From Rhodococcus rhodnii NBRC 100604 (lineage in GTDB: Bacteria > Actinomycetota > Actinomycetes > Mycobacteriales > Mycobacteriaceae), in NCBI RefSeq assembly GCF_001894925.1, contig NZ_BCXD01000007.1, positions 60,793 to 124,792 on the forward strand: a stretch of 64,000 bases of DNA, written 5' to 3'. The position numbers were made by a program, and so were the translations under genes. The notes beneath the pieces are model-generated. The model ran no database searches and was not told the origin of the DNA. It saw nothing but the letters and a program-made list of their open reading frames with translations. Below, in pieces: positions 51,528 to 60,940 of this stretch; the first letter of the stretch is position 1; every line of letters starts with the position of its first letter.

Positions 51528-51543
51528 CTTACTCTACGGTAAG
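51528..51543. promoter_or_regulatory. TTAC-N6-GTAA operator upstream of tetR
   Basis: CTTACTCTACGGTAAG has 5-base perfect arms (CTTAC/GTAAG). It lies 32 bases upstream of the tetR start and fits TTACYNNNNRGTAA, the third copy in the module. Confidence 0.75.
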
Positions 51544-51599
51544 AACTTCGCGCGGGCGTCGGATTTCGACACGAGCGGGCGGGGCCGCGTGCGCCACGG

Positions 51600-51881
51600 T
51601 CAGTATGCGTGACCCTCGTTGTAGGCCTGCTGGCGGGCCCGCTGCGCGTCCCGTTCGGGCGTCGAGACAGCGCGCTCGTCGAGACAGTACGACTGCTGCT
51701 GCCACACGAACCGGAACTGACCCCACACGAATTTCCACTCGTACGGGCAGGGCGGCGGATCGGCCGGGCATTCGAAGCCCACGGGGCAGGTCGCGGTCGC
51801 CGCCGTCGCGGGTGCCGCGAACCCCACCGCCGTCGCGGCCGTCGCCGCCGCGAGAACACCGGCCACCAGGGTTGAACGCAC
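51600..51881 (-). CDS. Small secreted cysteine-containing protein
   Basis: A 93-residue protein. Residues 1-27 are a classical signal peptide (LVAGVLAAATAATAVGFAAP, cleavage after an ATA motif). The mature part has four cysteines (TCPVGFECPADPPPCPYEW and SYCLDE), compatible with two disulfides, plus an aromatic-rich stretch WKFVWGQFRFVWQQQ. No known family. It lies between tetR and lpqI on the minus strand. Confidence 0.65.
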   Translation of the reverse strand: MRSTLVAGVLAAATAATAVGFAAPATAATATCPVGFECPADPPPCPYEWKFVWGQFRFVWQQQSYCLDERAVSTPERDAQRARQQAYNEGHAY

Positions 51882-51935
51882 GAGAAGTCCTCTCCACCAA
51901 CGAAAAACACGACCCGGACACGGGCCGAAAAAACG

Positions 51936-53126
51936 TTAGCAGCGCACCACGCCCTTGGTCTCCGCGACCCTCATCACACTCTCGTCGACACGTGACACAG
52001 GCAACTCTCCACTCGCGAGCTGCCCTTCGAGATGATCGAGGACACGCGGCACGTCGTCCGTCGTGAGCCACAGCGCCTGATCCACACCCGCAGCGATCGC
52101 GATCGCGACGGCGTCGGCGATGCCGTAGCGATCGGTGATCGCCTTCATGCCCGAGAGATCGTCGGTGAACACGACGCCGTCGAACGGCGTTCCGCCGTAA
52201 CCGGCGCCGCTGCGCAGCAGCTCCACCGCCGCCGGGCTGATCGACGCGGGTTCGCCCGGCGCCGTCAGCCCCGGCACCTCGAGGTGACCGAGCATCACGC
52301 CGGCGCTCTCCGACGCCACGCCGGGCTCGCTCGTCGCGCCGTCGACCAGCGCGCGATAGGGCACGAGATCCTTCGCGATCAGGTCGGGCAGCGGCGGCGT
52401 CGTCACCGACCCCGTGTGCGAATCTCCCGACGCCGCACCGTGACCCGGGAAGTGCTTGAGGACGGGCAGAACGCCGGCGTCGCGCATCCCGCGCGCATAC
52501 GCGTCGGCGTACCGGATCACGACGTCGGGATCGTCGGAGAACGAGCGGTCGCCGATGACGGCGCCGTCGGGCTGCGCGCTCACGTCGACGTCGGGCGCGA
52601 AGTTCACGGTGATCCCGAGCTCGCGCAACTGCTGCCCGCGCGTGAGCGCCATCTCGTAGGTCTGCTCGGGGGTCATCGTCTGCGCCGCCTCGCGTGCCGA
52701 CGGATCCGCCCCGAGCAGGTCGGCGACGCGCGAGACGCGGCCGCCCTCCTCGTCGATCGTCACGAGCGGGGCAATCGGAGCTGCGGCCTCGACCTGTGGG
52801 ATCTCGCGGTTCGCGAGCATCGCCTCGTCGGTCCAGCTGCCGACGAAGATCCCGCCGATCTGTTCGCGCGACACGATCGACACGGCGTCGGCGGTGTCCG
52901 TGACACCGACGGTGAGCAGCTGCGCGAGCTTCTGCCGGTCGGTGAGAGTGTCCAGGAACGCGTCCTCGCACGACGGCGCGGCCGCGAGTTGCGACGCCGT
53001 CACGCCGTTCGACGCCGGCGAGGCGGGCGCCTCCGGTTCCGGCGCGGCCTCACCGCCGGACGCGGACGAGCAGCCGGCGACGAGACCGGCACACGCGAGA
53101 ACGGTGATCACGAGCTTGCAACGCAT
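51936..53126 (-). CDS. lpqI: Lipoprotein beta-N-acetylhexosaminidase LpqI (GH3)
   Basis: A 396-residue lipoprotein. The signal peptide ends in GLVAGCSS with the lipid-anchored Cys. The GH3 NagZ-type domain has VTIDEEGGRVSR, LGITVNFAPDVDV and the catalytic-loop motif KHFPGHGAASGDSH, with Asp/His. It cleaves N-acetylglucosamine from muropeptides; M. tuberculosis LpqI (Rv0237) does this in cell-wall recycling. ATG 53126 chosen. It is the neighbour of tetR in mycobacteria as well. Confidence 0.92.
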   Translation of the reverse strand: MRCKLVITVLACAGLVAGCSSASGGEAAPEPEAPASPASNGVTASQLAAAPSCEDAFLDTLTDRQKLAQLLTVGVTDTADAVSIVSREQIGGIFVGSWTDEAMLANREIPQVEAAAPIAPLVTIDEEGGRVSRVADLLGADPSAREAAQTMTPEQTYEMALTRGQQLRELGITVNFAPDVDVSAQPDGAVIGDRSFSDDPDVVIRYADAYARGMRDAGVLPVLKHFPGHGAASGDSHTGSVTTPPLPDLIAKDLVPYRALVDGATSEPGVASESAGVMLGHLEVPGLTAPGEPASISPAAVELLRSGAGYGGTPFDGVVFTDDLSGMKAITDRYGIADAVAIAIAAGVDQALWLTTDDVPRVLDHLEGQLASGELPVSRVDESVMRVAETKGVVRC

Positions 53127-53227
53127 GGCGACCAAGATAACAAAAAGGTCTCGACACCCGTCCCGAGCCGAGGTCACCGCCGTGAACCACGAGTACTATG
53201 ACGGACCACCAGCCACCGGGAGGCGAC

Positions 53228-53698
53228 ATGGCAACCGACCTCGTGATGATCGCGTACGACGGCACCGACAACGCGAAACGCGCGATCGACTACGCGGCCC
53301 GCTTCCTCACCTCACACCGCGCCGTCGTCGTCACGGCATGGGAACCGATGGTGCGCCAGGCCGCCCGCATGTCCGGACTCTCCGGCGTCCTGCAGCCCGA
53401 ATGGGCGCCCGAGGCCGAGGCGGAGGACATCGCCCTCACCGACGCGAAGACCGTCAATCAGGAAGGCGTCGACCTCGCTCGCGCTGCAGGGTTCGACGCC
53501 GACGGCCGCTGCGCCGAGTGCCGGACCACCATCTGGAACGCCATCACGTCCGCCGCCGACGAACTCGACGCCGACGTCATCGTGAGCGGCACCCGGGGCC
53601 TCACCGGAATCCGCGCCCTGCTGCAGAGCAGCGTCGCCGATCAGGTCCTCAAACACGGTCACCGGCCGGTTCTCGTCGTACCGCCCGGCAAGGACTGA
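53228..53698 (+). CDS. Universal stress protein family
   Basis: A 156-residue UspA-type protein. The N-terminal DLVMIAYDGTDNAKRAIDYAARF and the C-terminal ATP-binding pattern DVIVSGTRGLTGIRALLQSSVADQVLKHGHRPVLVV (G-2x-G-9x-G-S/T) are conserved. It probably binds ATP and acts in stress or dormancy. ATG 53228 follows GGGAGG; an upstream ATG at 53198 is possible. Divergent from lpqI. Confidence 0.9.
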   Translation: MATDLVMIAYDGTDNAKRAIDYAARFLTSHRAVVVTAWEPMVRQAARMSGLSGVLQPEWAPEAEAEDIALTDAKTVNQEGVDLARAAGFDADGRCAECRTTIWNAITSAADELDADVIVSGTRGLTGIRALLQSSVADQVLKHGHRPVLVVPPGKD

Positions 53699-53831
53699 CC
53701 GGCCCGACGCCACACGGCGCCTCGACCAGGGGCGACGGCACGATTGGCTGAGCAGGTGATACCTTGGCGCATGATAGACGCGCGTCCGTGCCCGGACGGG
53801 CCGAATGCAGTTGCAACGTGGGAGTACGACG

Positions 53832-54005
53832 ATGGCGAAGTTCCTGGTTCCCGGGGTGGTCAGCGCGGTGGTCGGAGCCGTCCTCGGCACCGTCGCCGTT
53901 CTCGGCGTCACCGCTGCGGCCGGTGAGAACTCGCGCCCCGACATCGATCGCAGCGCGAACGCCGACTCCTCGCTGCTGAACCAGGTTGAGTACGGCAGCC
54001 GCTGA
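53832..54005 (+). CDS. DUF2613 small membrane protein
   Basis: A 57-residue protein with one N-terminal membrane segment (VPGVVSAVVGAVLGTVAVLGVTAAA) and a short polar tail. It matches DUF2613, and a same-sized protein (Rv0236A) sits upstream of aftD in M. tuberculosis. The ribosome site is GGGAG. Its last 20 bases overlap the start of aftD. It may assist AftD or mark the operon; its function is unknown. Confidence 0.8.
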   Translation: MAKFLVPGVVSAVVGAVLGTVAVLGVTAAAGENSRPDIDRSANADSSLLNQVEYGSR

Positions 54006-57000
54006 CGCGACTGGCTCGACCGATCCTTCCGGGGGCGGCGCGCCGCCCGATCCGCCGCCGTCGACAGCTCCACTGACTCGGCGCTGGCTCGCTGCCGGCG
54101 CGGTCGTCTCGCTGATCCTCGCGTTCGTCCAGTCCCCGGGTCTGATCGCCGCCGACACCAAATACGACCTCACCGAGAATCCGCTCGGCTTCCTCGCGCG
54201 CGCCGCGCACCTGTGGAGCAGCCAGTCCCCGCTCGGCCAGGTGCAGAACCAGGCGTACGGCTACTTCTTCCCGCACGGCGCCTTCTTCGCGCTCGGTGAT
54301 CTCGCCGGGATTCCCGCGTGGATCACGCAGCGGCTCTGGTGGGCGCTGCTGCTGCTCGTCGGCTTCTGGGGCGTCGTCCGGCTCGCCGAAGCGCTCGGCG
54401 TCGGCAGCCGTGCGTCCCGCGTCGTCGCCGGCATCGCGTTCGCGCTCTCGCCGCGGGTCGTGACGACGCTCGGCTCGATCTCGTCCGAGACGCTGCCGAT
54501 GATGCTCGCGCCGTGGGTGCTGCTGCCCGTCGTGCTCGCCCTGAACGGTGGCAACGCACGCTCGCTGCGCCTGCTCGCGGCGCGGTCGGCACTCGCCGTC
54601 GCGCTGATGGGTGCCGTCAACGCCGCGGCCACCGCGATGGCCTGCCTCGTCGCGGCGCTGTGGTGGATCGTGCACCGGCCGAACCGCACGTGGTGGATCT
54701 TCACCCTGTGGTGGATCCCGTTCGTGGCGCTCGCGACGCTGTGGTGGATCGTTCCGCTGCTGCTGCTCGGCGCGCTCTCGCCGCCCTTCCTCGACTACAT
54801 CGAGTCCGCCGCCGTCACGACGCAGTGGACCTCGCTCGCCGAGGTCCTGCGCGGCACGGGCAGCTGGACACCGTTCGTGTCGCCCGAGCGCGTCGGCGGC
54901 GCCGTCCTCGTCACGCAGCCCGCCGCGGTCGTCGTGACCGGCGCGGTCGCTGCGGCGGGGCTCGCGGGGCTCGCGATGCGGCGGATGCCGGGCCGGGGCC
55001 GGCTCGTCTTCGTCCTCCTCGTCGGCATCGCGGGACTCACGATCGGCTACCTCGGCCAGATGTCGTCGCCCGTCGCCGAGCAGGTCCGGATGCTGCTCGA
55101 CGGCCCGGGCGCGCCGCTGCGCAACATCCACAAGCTCGAACCCCTCGTCCGGCTGCCGATCGCGCTCGGCATCGCGCACCTGCTCGCGAAGGTTCCGCTG
55201 CCCGGCGCGGTGCCCGCGCGGCAGTGGCGCAGCGCGTTCGCTCATCCCGAACGCAACCGTCTCGTCGCCTTCGCGTCGCTGATCCTCGTCGCCCTCGCGG
55301 CGTCGACGGCGCTCGTGTGGACGGGCAAAGCGGCGCCCCGCGGCGCGTACAGCGAGGTCCCGCAGTACTGGCACGACGCCGCGGCATGGCTCGACGAGAA
55401 CGCCGGAGACGGCGCCGACGCGGCGAGGGCGCTCGTCGTCCCGGGTGCGCCGTTCGGCGTCCAGGTGTGGGGGCTCACGCGCGACGAACCGCTGCAGGCC
55501 CTCGCGCAGACGCCGTGGGCGGTGCGCGACGCGGTGCCGCTCACCCCGGGCGGCGCGATCCGCTCGCTCGACTCGGTGCAACGGCTGCTCGCCGACGGCC
55601 GCTCGTCGGAGGGCCTCGCGACGACGCTGCGCTCGCAGGGCGTCGGGTACCTCGTCGTGCGCAACGACCTCGACCCCGCGACGTCACGCTCGACCCGGCC
55701 GATCCTCGTGCACCAGGCGCTGGACGGCTCGCCCGGTGTCGAGAAGGTCGCCGAGTTCGGCGAGACCGTCGAACGAGACCTGCCCGACGACGTCGTCGCG
55801 GACGGGGACCTGCGCCCGCCGTATCCGGCGGTCGAGATCTATCGCGTCGGCAGCGAGGACGCACCGCCGGTGACCGCGGGGCCGTACACCGTCGACGCCG
55901 ACGCCGTTCCCCGCGTGCAGGGCGGCCCCGAAGCGGTGCAGCGGCTGGCCGAGAACGGCGGCCTCGCACAGGGTCCCGTCCTGTTCGCGCCCGACGCACA
56001 CCGCGCAGACCTGCCCGTCGGCCCGATCACCGTCACCGACATGCCCCGCGACCGCGAAACCGATTTCGGCCGCGTCGACGGCAACACGTCCGGCCTGCGC
56101 GCACCCGACGACCCACGCCGCACCCGCAACGCCGTCGCCGACTACGACGTCCCCGACACACCCCGCGTCGAGGGCAGCTGGACGGGTGCCGACGTCACGG
56201 TGTCGAGCTCGGCGGCCGACGCGACCCAGCTCGGCGGCGCGTCCCCCGGCGCGACAGCGGCAGCGGCGTTCGACGGCGACCCCAGCACCGGCTGGTTCTC
56301 GAGCCTCTCCGAGGCCGCGCGAGGCCAGTGGCTCGAACTCGACCTCGACACCCCCGTCGACAGCGCGCTGTTCGAGGTGACGACGAGCCCGGCCGCGCTC
56401 GGTGCCCCGGTACGCTGGCTCGAGGTCGAGACCGACTCCGGGACGACGGCGGTGAAGATCGATTCGCCCGGCGAGCCCGTGACCGTCGCGCTGCCCGGCG
56501 GCGGCGCCGACCGGATCCGCATCACCGCGAGCCGCACCGAGGACGGCTCGGCGGGCGTCCAGTTCGGGATCAGCGAGGTCCGTGTGCTCGACTTCGCGGG
56601 CGGCGAGCCCACCCCGGTCCCGATCGTCCACCGCACCGCACTCCCCCCGGTTCCGGACGGCGCGCAGCCGCAGCGGTGGCTGCTCACTCAGGAGCTTCCC
56701 GGACGGCGCGCGTGCGTCGAATCCGATCCGGAGGGCGGCGACGTCCGGTGCAACACCGGGTTGCCGCTGCCCGCCGAGGAGGCCGGGCCGTTCACCCGCT
56801 CCCTGTCGGTCCCGTCGCCGACCGCCGTCGAACCCGAGATCACGCTGCGCTCGCGCGCGGGAGCGGCGCTCGACGAGCTCCTCGCGACGCCGGACCACGT
56901 CACCGCGACCGGGCTCGCCGACGTCACCGATCCGCGTGGTGGTCCCGCCGCCGCGACCGACGGCGACCCGCGCACGTCGTGGACCGCGCCGCAGTCCGGT

Positions 57001-58359
57001 GTCGGCAGCGCCGGCCCACTGGCGACGCTCGATCTCGACCTGCCCGAGGACACCGAGGTCACGGCGCTGCGGCTCACCGCCGCCGAGGGCGCACTCCCCG
57101 CGGCCCCGACGCGCGTCGCCGTCGACCTCGGGAACGGCCCCCAGGTCCGCGACGTCGAGTGGGACGGCGGCACTGCCACCGTCCCACTGCACGGACACAC
57201 GACCGACCGGATCGCGTTCGGCGTCGTGGACACCGAGGAGGTCGCCGACCTGACGGCGTTCGGTGCGGTGGAACGCCGCGCGGGCGGCGTCGCCGAGATC
57301 GCGGTGCTCGGTGCCGGTGGCGACCCCGTGGCCGGTTCCGGCGTCCGGCCCGAGAGCGAGACGACAGGGCGAATCGTCACCGTCCCGTGCGAGACCGGCC
57401 CGGTGCTGCGCATCGGCGGCACCGCCGTCCGGACGTCGATCACCGCGACCGCGGGCGCACTCGCCGCGGGCGATCCGGTTCGCGCGACCGTGTGCGACGA
57501 CGGCGAGACGCCGCTGCCGATTCCGGCCGGCGACGTCGACGTCCGCGTCGATCCCGGGAGTGCGTTCTCCGTCGACAGCGTGCTGCTGACGACGCCGGGA
57601 TCCGGCGCACTCGGCGGCGCCGAGCCACGCCCCACGGGCACGGGCGCCTGGACCGCGAACCATCGCGAGGTCTCGCTCGCGCCCGCCGACGAGGATCGAC
57701 TCCTCGTCGTGCCCGAATCGGTCAATCCGGGCTGGCAGGCCCGCGTCGGCGACACCGCACTGACGTCCGTCGTCGTCGACGGCTGGCAGCAGGGCTGGGT
57801 CGTTCCGGCCGGAGCCGTGCCCGCCGCGGGCGGTGACGTGACGCTCGAGTACCCCGCGGACGACTGGTACCGGCTGTCGGTCTTCGGCGGCCTCGCGCTG
57901 CTCGTTCCGCTGCTCGCCGCCGCACTGGTCCGCCCCCGCAGGCTCGTCGCGCGCCCGACGTCGCGGACGTGGCGCAGCCCCGTCCTCGCGGCCGCCGGTC
58001 TGCTCGTGGCCGCGGTCGTGGCCGGTGGATGGTGGGGCGGCGCCGTCGCCCTCGCGGTCGGCGGCGGCGCGTTCGCGGTCGCCCGGCGGCGCGGCACTGC
58101 GTTCGCGTCGCGCGCCCTCGTCGTGCTCACCGGGACCGCGGCGCTCGCCGGGTCCGCCGCGCTCGCGACGGGGCCGTGGCAGTCGCGCGGCGGCTACGTC
58201 GGACACGAGTGGTGGGTTCAGCTGCCCTTCGTGGTGTCCGTGGTCGCACTGGGCGTCGCGACGCTGCCGCTCTCGCGTGCCGTCGTCGAGCGGTTGACCG
58301 AACGGCGGTTCAGGAGTCGGTCCACGGCGCGCCGCGACGGCTCCTCGACGAGCGCGTAA
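53986..58359 (+). CDS. aftD: Alpha-(1->3)-arabinofuranosyltransferase AftD
   Basis: A 1457-residue GT-C glycosyltransferase that branches arabinan in arabinogalactan and lipoarabinomannan using decaprenylphosphoryl-arabinose. About 11 N-terminal membrane segments are present; the periplasmic loop has the GT-C acidic site AADTKYDLTENP (Asp57, Asp61). Two discoidin-like carbohydrate-binding segments follow (about residues 725-860 and 970-1060, for example AFDGDPSTGWFSS and ATDGDPRTSWTA), then three or four C-terminal membrane segments. The TTG start at 53986 inside DUF2613 is a best guess. The 3' end overlaps the convergent acyltransferase by 142 bases. Confidence 0.93.
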   Translation: MSTAAADATGSTDPSGGGAPPDPPPSTAPLTRRWLAAGAVVSLILAFVQSPGLIAADTKYDLTENPLGFLARAAHLWSSQSPLGQVQNQAYGYFFPHGAFFALGDLAGIPAWITQRLWWALLLLVGFWGVVRLAEALGVGSRASRVVAGIAFALSPRVVTTLGSISSETLPMMLAPWVLLPVVLALNGGNARSLRLLAARSALAVALMGAVNAAATAMACLVAALWWIVHRPNRTWWIFTLWWIPFVALATLWWIVPLLLLGALSPPFLDYIESAAVTTQWTSLAEVLRGTGSWTPFVSPERVGGAVLVTQPAAVVVTGAVAAAGLAGLAMRRMPGRGRLVFVLLVGIAGLTIGYLGQMSSPVAEQVRMLLDGPGAPLRNIHKLEPLVRLPIALGIAHLLAKVPLPGAVPARQWRSAFAHPERNRLVAFASLILVALAASTALVWTGKAAPRGAYSEVPQYWHDAAAWLDENAGDGADAARALVVPGAPFGVQVWGLTRDEPLQALAQTPWAVRDAVPLTPGGAIRSLDSVQRLLADGRSSEGLATTLRSQGVGYLVVRNDLDPATSRSTRPILVHQALDGSPGVEKVAEFGETVERDLPDDVVADGDLRPPYPAVEIYRVGSEDAPPVTAGPYTVDADAVPRVQGGPEAVQRLAENGGLAQGPVLFAPDAHRADLPVGPITVTDMPRDRETDFGRVDGNTSGLRAPDDPRRTRNAVADYDVPDTPRVEGSWTGADVTVSSSAADATQLGGASPGATAAAAFDGDPSTGWFSSLSEAARGQWLELDLDTPVDSALFEVTTSPAALGAPVRWLEVETDSGTTAVKIDSPGEPVTVALPGGGADRIRITASRTEDGSAGVQFGISEVRVLDFAGGEPTPVPIVHRTALPPVPDGAQPQRWLLTQELPGRRACVESDPEGGDVRCNTGLPLPAEEAGPFTRSLSVPSPTAVEPEITLRSRAGAALDELLATPDHVTATGLADVTDPRGGPAAATDGDPRTSWTAPQSGVGSAGPLATLDLDLPEDTEVTALRLTAAEGALPAAPTRVAVDLGNGPQVRDVEWDGGTATVPLHGHTTDRIAFGVVDTEEVADLTAFGAVERRAGGVAEIAVLGAGGDPVAGSGVRPESETTGRIVTVPCETGPVLRIGGTAVRTSITATAGALAAGDPVRATVCDDGETPLPIPAGDVDVRVDPGSAFSVDSVLLTTPGSGALGGAEPRPTGTGAWTANHREVSLAPADEDRLLVVPESVNPGWQARVGDTALTSVVVDGWQQGWVVPAGAVPAAGGDVTLEYPADDWYRLSVFGGLALLVPLLAAALVRPRRLVARPTSRTWRSPVLAAAGLLVAAVVAGGWWGGAVALAVGGGAFAVARRRGTAFASRALVVLTGTAALAGSAALATGPWQSRGGYVGHEWWVQLPFVVSVVALGVATLPLSRAVVERLTERRFRSRSTARRDGSSTSA

Positions 58360-59438
58360 CTCGCCGACGCGACGACGATGCTGCCGGCCAGCGTGACGAC
58401 GAGGACGAACACGAAGTTGCCGCCGAACGCGGGTGTCTGGAAGAGCGGGAACACGCTCGCGAGCACCGCGAGGTGCCACACGAAGATGCCGTAGGACCAG
58501 CGGCCGATCGCGAGGCCGGCGGGCGAGGTGAGCAGGCGATGGCGACCCTCGCCGAGCACCAGCGGCGCGAGCAGCGCGAAACTCGTGATCGCCCCGAGCG
58601 CGATCTTGATCGCGAACTGCCACGGCGCCGCCGGCGCGAGTCCCGCAGGACCTGCGAGCGGAGTGCACGCGAGACCGAACGCGACGGCCGCGAGCACACC
58701 CATCGCGACCCGATGCGCACCGAGCCGATGGACGAACGCCGGTGCACTCACGACGAGTTCCGCGAGCACCATCCCGACGGCGAACCACGGGATGTACGCA
58801 GGCAGCCAGTTCGTGTGGCTGATGTGCTCGGGCGCCGCGATCGGCACGAACGCCCAGCCCAGCGACGCCGCGGACACCGTGAGCAGCAACGGGACTCGCG
58901 CTCGCGCGAGCCGCCCACGCAGCCCCGACAACGCGATCGCGACGAACGGCAGCAGGACGTAGAACGCGACCTCGACCGACAGACTCCACATCTGGGTGAG
59001 CCCCTCGGCGAGCGTCAACGGCACGAACACCTGCACGAGCGCGAGATTCGCGAGCCACGTCGTCGTGCTCGCGCCCGTCGCGCCCGGGAGCAGCAGCAGC
59101 ACGAGCGTCACGCACAGCCAGTACGCGGGGAGGATGCGCGTCGCGCGGGACAGCCAGTACCGCCACACCGACCGCGGTGCACCGAGCCCGCGTGCTGCCG
59201 CCGCGTGCGGACGCCACAGCAGGAAGCCCGACAGCGCGAAGAACAGCGCGACGGCGAGGTCGAGCCGGCCGAGGATGCGGCCGAACCACTCGGGTGACGT
59301 CGTCGCCGTCTGGAACGCGACGTGCGTGACGACGATGCCGAGCGCCGCGATGCCGCGCATGCCTTCGAGGGCGGGCACGAACCCGCCCGCGGCGCGCGGA
59401 GTCCCGAAACGGGATGCGGGCTGTGCGGTGGTGGTCAT
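58218..59438 (-). CDS. Acyltransferase-3 family membrane protein
   Basis: A 406-residue protein with ten or so membrane segments of the acyltransferase-3 (OafA/YrhL) family. The N-terminal PALEGMRGIAALGIVVTHV with the conserved His, the LFFALSGFLLWRP motif, and QMWSLSVEVAFYVLLP with Glu are the hallmarks. It transfers an acyl group to an extracytoplasmic polysaccharide or lipid. Rv0228 is the counterpart by position, beside aftD and the DUF3068 gene. ATG 59438 chosen. Its stop lies inside aftD. Confidence 0.9.
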   Translation of the reverse strand: MTTTAQPASRFGTPRAAGGFVPALEGMRGIAALGIVVTHVAFQTATTSPEWFGRILGRLDLAVALFFALSGFLLWRPHAAAARGLGAPRSVWRYWLSRATRILPAYWLCVTLVLLLLPGATGASTTTWLANLALVQVFVPLTLAEGLTQMWSLSVEVAFYVLLPFVAIALSGLRGRLARARVPLLLTVSAASLGWAFVPIAAPEHISHTNWLPAYIPWFAVGMVLAELVVSAPAFVHRLGAHRVAMGVLAAVAFGLACTPLAGPAGLAPAAPWQFAIKIALGAITSFALLAPLVLGEGRHRLLTSPAGLAIGRWSYGIFVWHLAVLASVFPLFQTPAFGGNFVFVLVVTLAGSIVVASASYALVEEPSRRAVDRLLNRRSVNRSTTARESGSVATPSATTDTTKGS

Positions 59439-59655
59439 CGTGATCCAGTCTGCCCCTCGGGAACCCGGGCACAGTACTCGCCCGAGAGGGTGGTCGCCCG
59501 TGAAACGACACGGGTGGTTACCATCCAGTACGACGGCACGCACTCGACCTCTGTTAGTGTGCTGCCTCACGTGGGTCTTCTCCAGAGACCCGACACCGAC
59601 GGCGCCGTACCGCACGAGCGTACGCACCGACGTCCGAGCACGAGGAGATACACCC

Positions 59656-60873
59656 ATGGCGCAGCGCTCAGGGCCAAGCCGGACGATCGCTCTGATCCTG
59701 GTGGGCCTAGGCGTGTTCCTGCTGATCATCGCGATTCTGGTCCCGACGTACAGCAAGTCGCGACTCTCGGTCACGCCGCTCGACCTCGAGGTCACGACGA
59801 TCGCCACCGGTACCGGCAGCGTGCTCGACGCCACCTCGCTGACGGACGACGAGCCCGGCCCCCGCGTCGACACCGACGTGCCGATCGTCGCGCAGCGCTA
59901 CGTCACCGTCGAGGATCCCTCGAACGCCGACATCATGACGCTGCAAGCCGGCCAGACCGTGCGCCGCACCGACAAGCAGGGCGACACCGGCCTGCTGACG
60001 GCGTCGGTGGACCGCGTGACCGTCGATCGCAACACCTCGATGCCCACGAACGACCCCGTCGGCACGATCCAGACCTCCGAGGACGCCCCCGCGGTCGAGG
60101 TCGAGCGCGACGGGCTGCAGTACAAGTTCCCGTTCGGCACGGAGAAGAAGTCGTACCCGTACTTCGATCTCAACAATCGCGAGACGCAGGACGTCGAGTT
60201 CGTCGAGGAGACGGAGATCAACGGCCTGACGGTCTACCACTTCACGCAGGACGTCGGCCCGTCCGACCTCTCGAAGGCCGATCCCACCGCGCCGACCAAC
60301 AAGCTTCAACTCCCCGCCGAGGCGTTCGGCGTCGAGGGCGGCAGCATCCCGATCACGATGACCCGCTGGTACACGAACACGCGCGACCTCTGGGTCGAGC
60401 CGCAGACGGGTGTCGTCGTCAAGGGCCAGGAGCAGATCCACCAGTACTACGCCCGCAACCAGAACCGCCCCGAGGTCGACGTCCTCGACGTCACGCTGCC
60501 GTTCGACGAGGAGACGATCGAGTTCCAGGCCCAGCAGGCGCGTGACGGCATGGACCAGCTGAACCTGTTCGCCCGCACGCTGCCGATCGTCGCGGGTGTG
60601 CTCGGCCTGATCGCGCTCGGCGCGGGCGTCCTGTTCGGTCTGCGTGGCCGCGGTGGCCGGGCCGACGAGCCCGCGACGGCTCCCGCAGGCCCCGCGGGCC
60701 CGACCGGTCCGGACGACGACGCGAACGCCGACGCCCCGACCGAGCAGTTCCGCGCTCCCGAGTACCAGGAGTACTCCGACGACGCGACGACGGAGATTCC
60801 GCGGGACTGGGATTCGGATCGCACGGAACAGTTCCCCGCGACCGATCCCGATCGCAGCGATCGCGACCGCTGA
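59656..60873 (+). CDS. DUF3068 membrane-anchored protein
   Basis: A 405-residue protein with one membrane segment at each end (about 12-31 and 308-328), an extracytoplasmic domain between them and an acidic, Pro-rich cytoplasmic tail. The DUF3068 core (YPYFDLNNRETQDVEFVEET, DLWVEPQTGVVVKGQEQIHQ) is conserved. M. tuberculosis Rv0227c is the counterpart, adjacent to the Rv0228 acyltransferase; the family occurs in mycolic-acid bacteria. Function in the envelope is not settled. ATG 59656 follows CGAGGAGA. Divergent from the acyltransferase. Confidence 0.85.
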   Translation: MAQRSGPSRTIALILVGLGVFLLIIAILVPTYSKSRLSVTPLDLEVTTIATGTGSVLDATSLTDDEPGPRVDTDVPIVAQRYVTVEDPSNADIMTLQAGQTVRRTDKQGDTGLLTASVDRVTVDRNTSMPTNDPVGTIQTSEDAPAVEVERDGLQYKFPFGTEKKSYPYFDLNNRETQDVEFVEETEINGLTVYHFTQDVGPSDLSKADPTAPTNKLQLPAEAFGVEGGSIPITMTRWYTNTRDLWVEPQTGVVVKGQEQIHQYYARNQNRPEVDVLDVTLPFDEETIEFQAQQARDGMDQLNLFARTLPIVAGVLGLIALGAGVLFGLRGRGGRADEPATAPAGPAGPTGPDDDANADAPTEQFRAPEYQEYSDDATTEIPRDWDSDRTEQFPATDPDRSDRDR

Positions 60874-60882
60874 CCGACAGCT

Positions 60883-60926
60883 CTACGACGACGGCCTCCG
60901 GCATGTGCCGGGGGCCGTCGTCGTAG
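60883..60926. terminator. Strong bidirectional hairpin terminator
   Basis: 19-base arms (60883-60901 and 60908-60926) pair with one mismatch around a 6-base loop CATGTG, centred between the convergent DUF3068 and methyltransferase genes. The stem is very GC-rich with CTACGACGACGG at its base. Confidence 0.75.
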
Positions 60927-60940
60927 GTGTGCTCGGAGCG

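Noticed and set aside
59518..59531. Fourth TTAC-N6-GTAA site upstream of the DUF3068 gene
   Set aside because: Reads TTACCATCCAGTAC with one mismatch; single-mismatch hits are expected by chance in a window this size.
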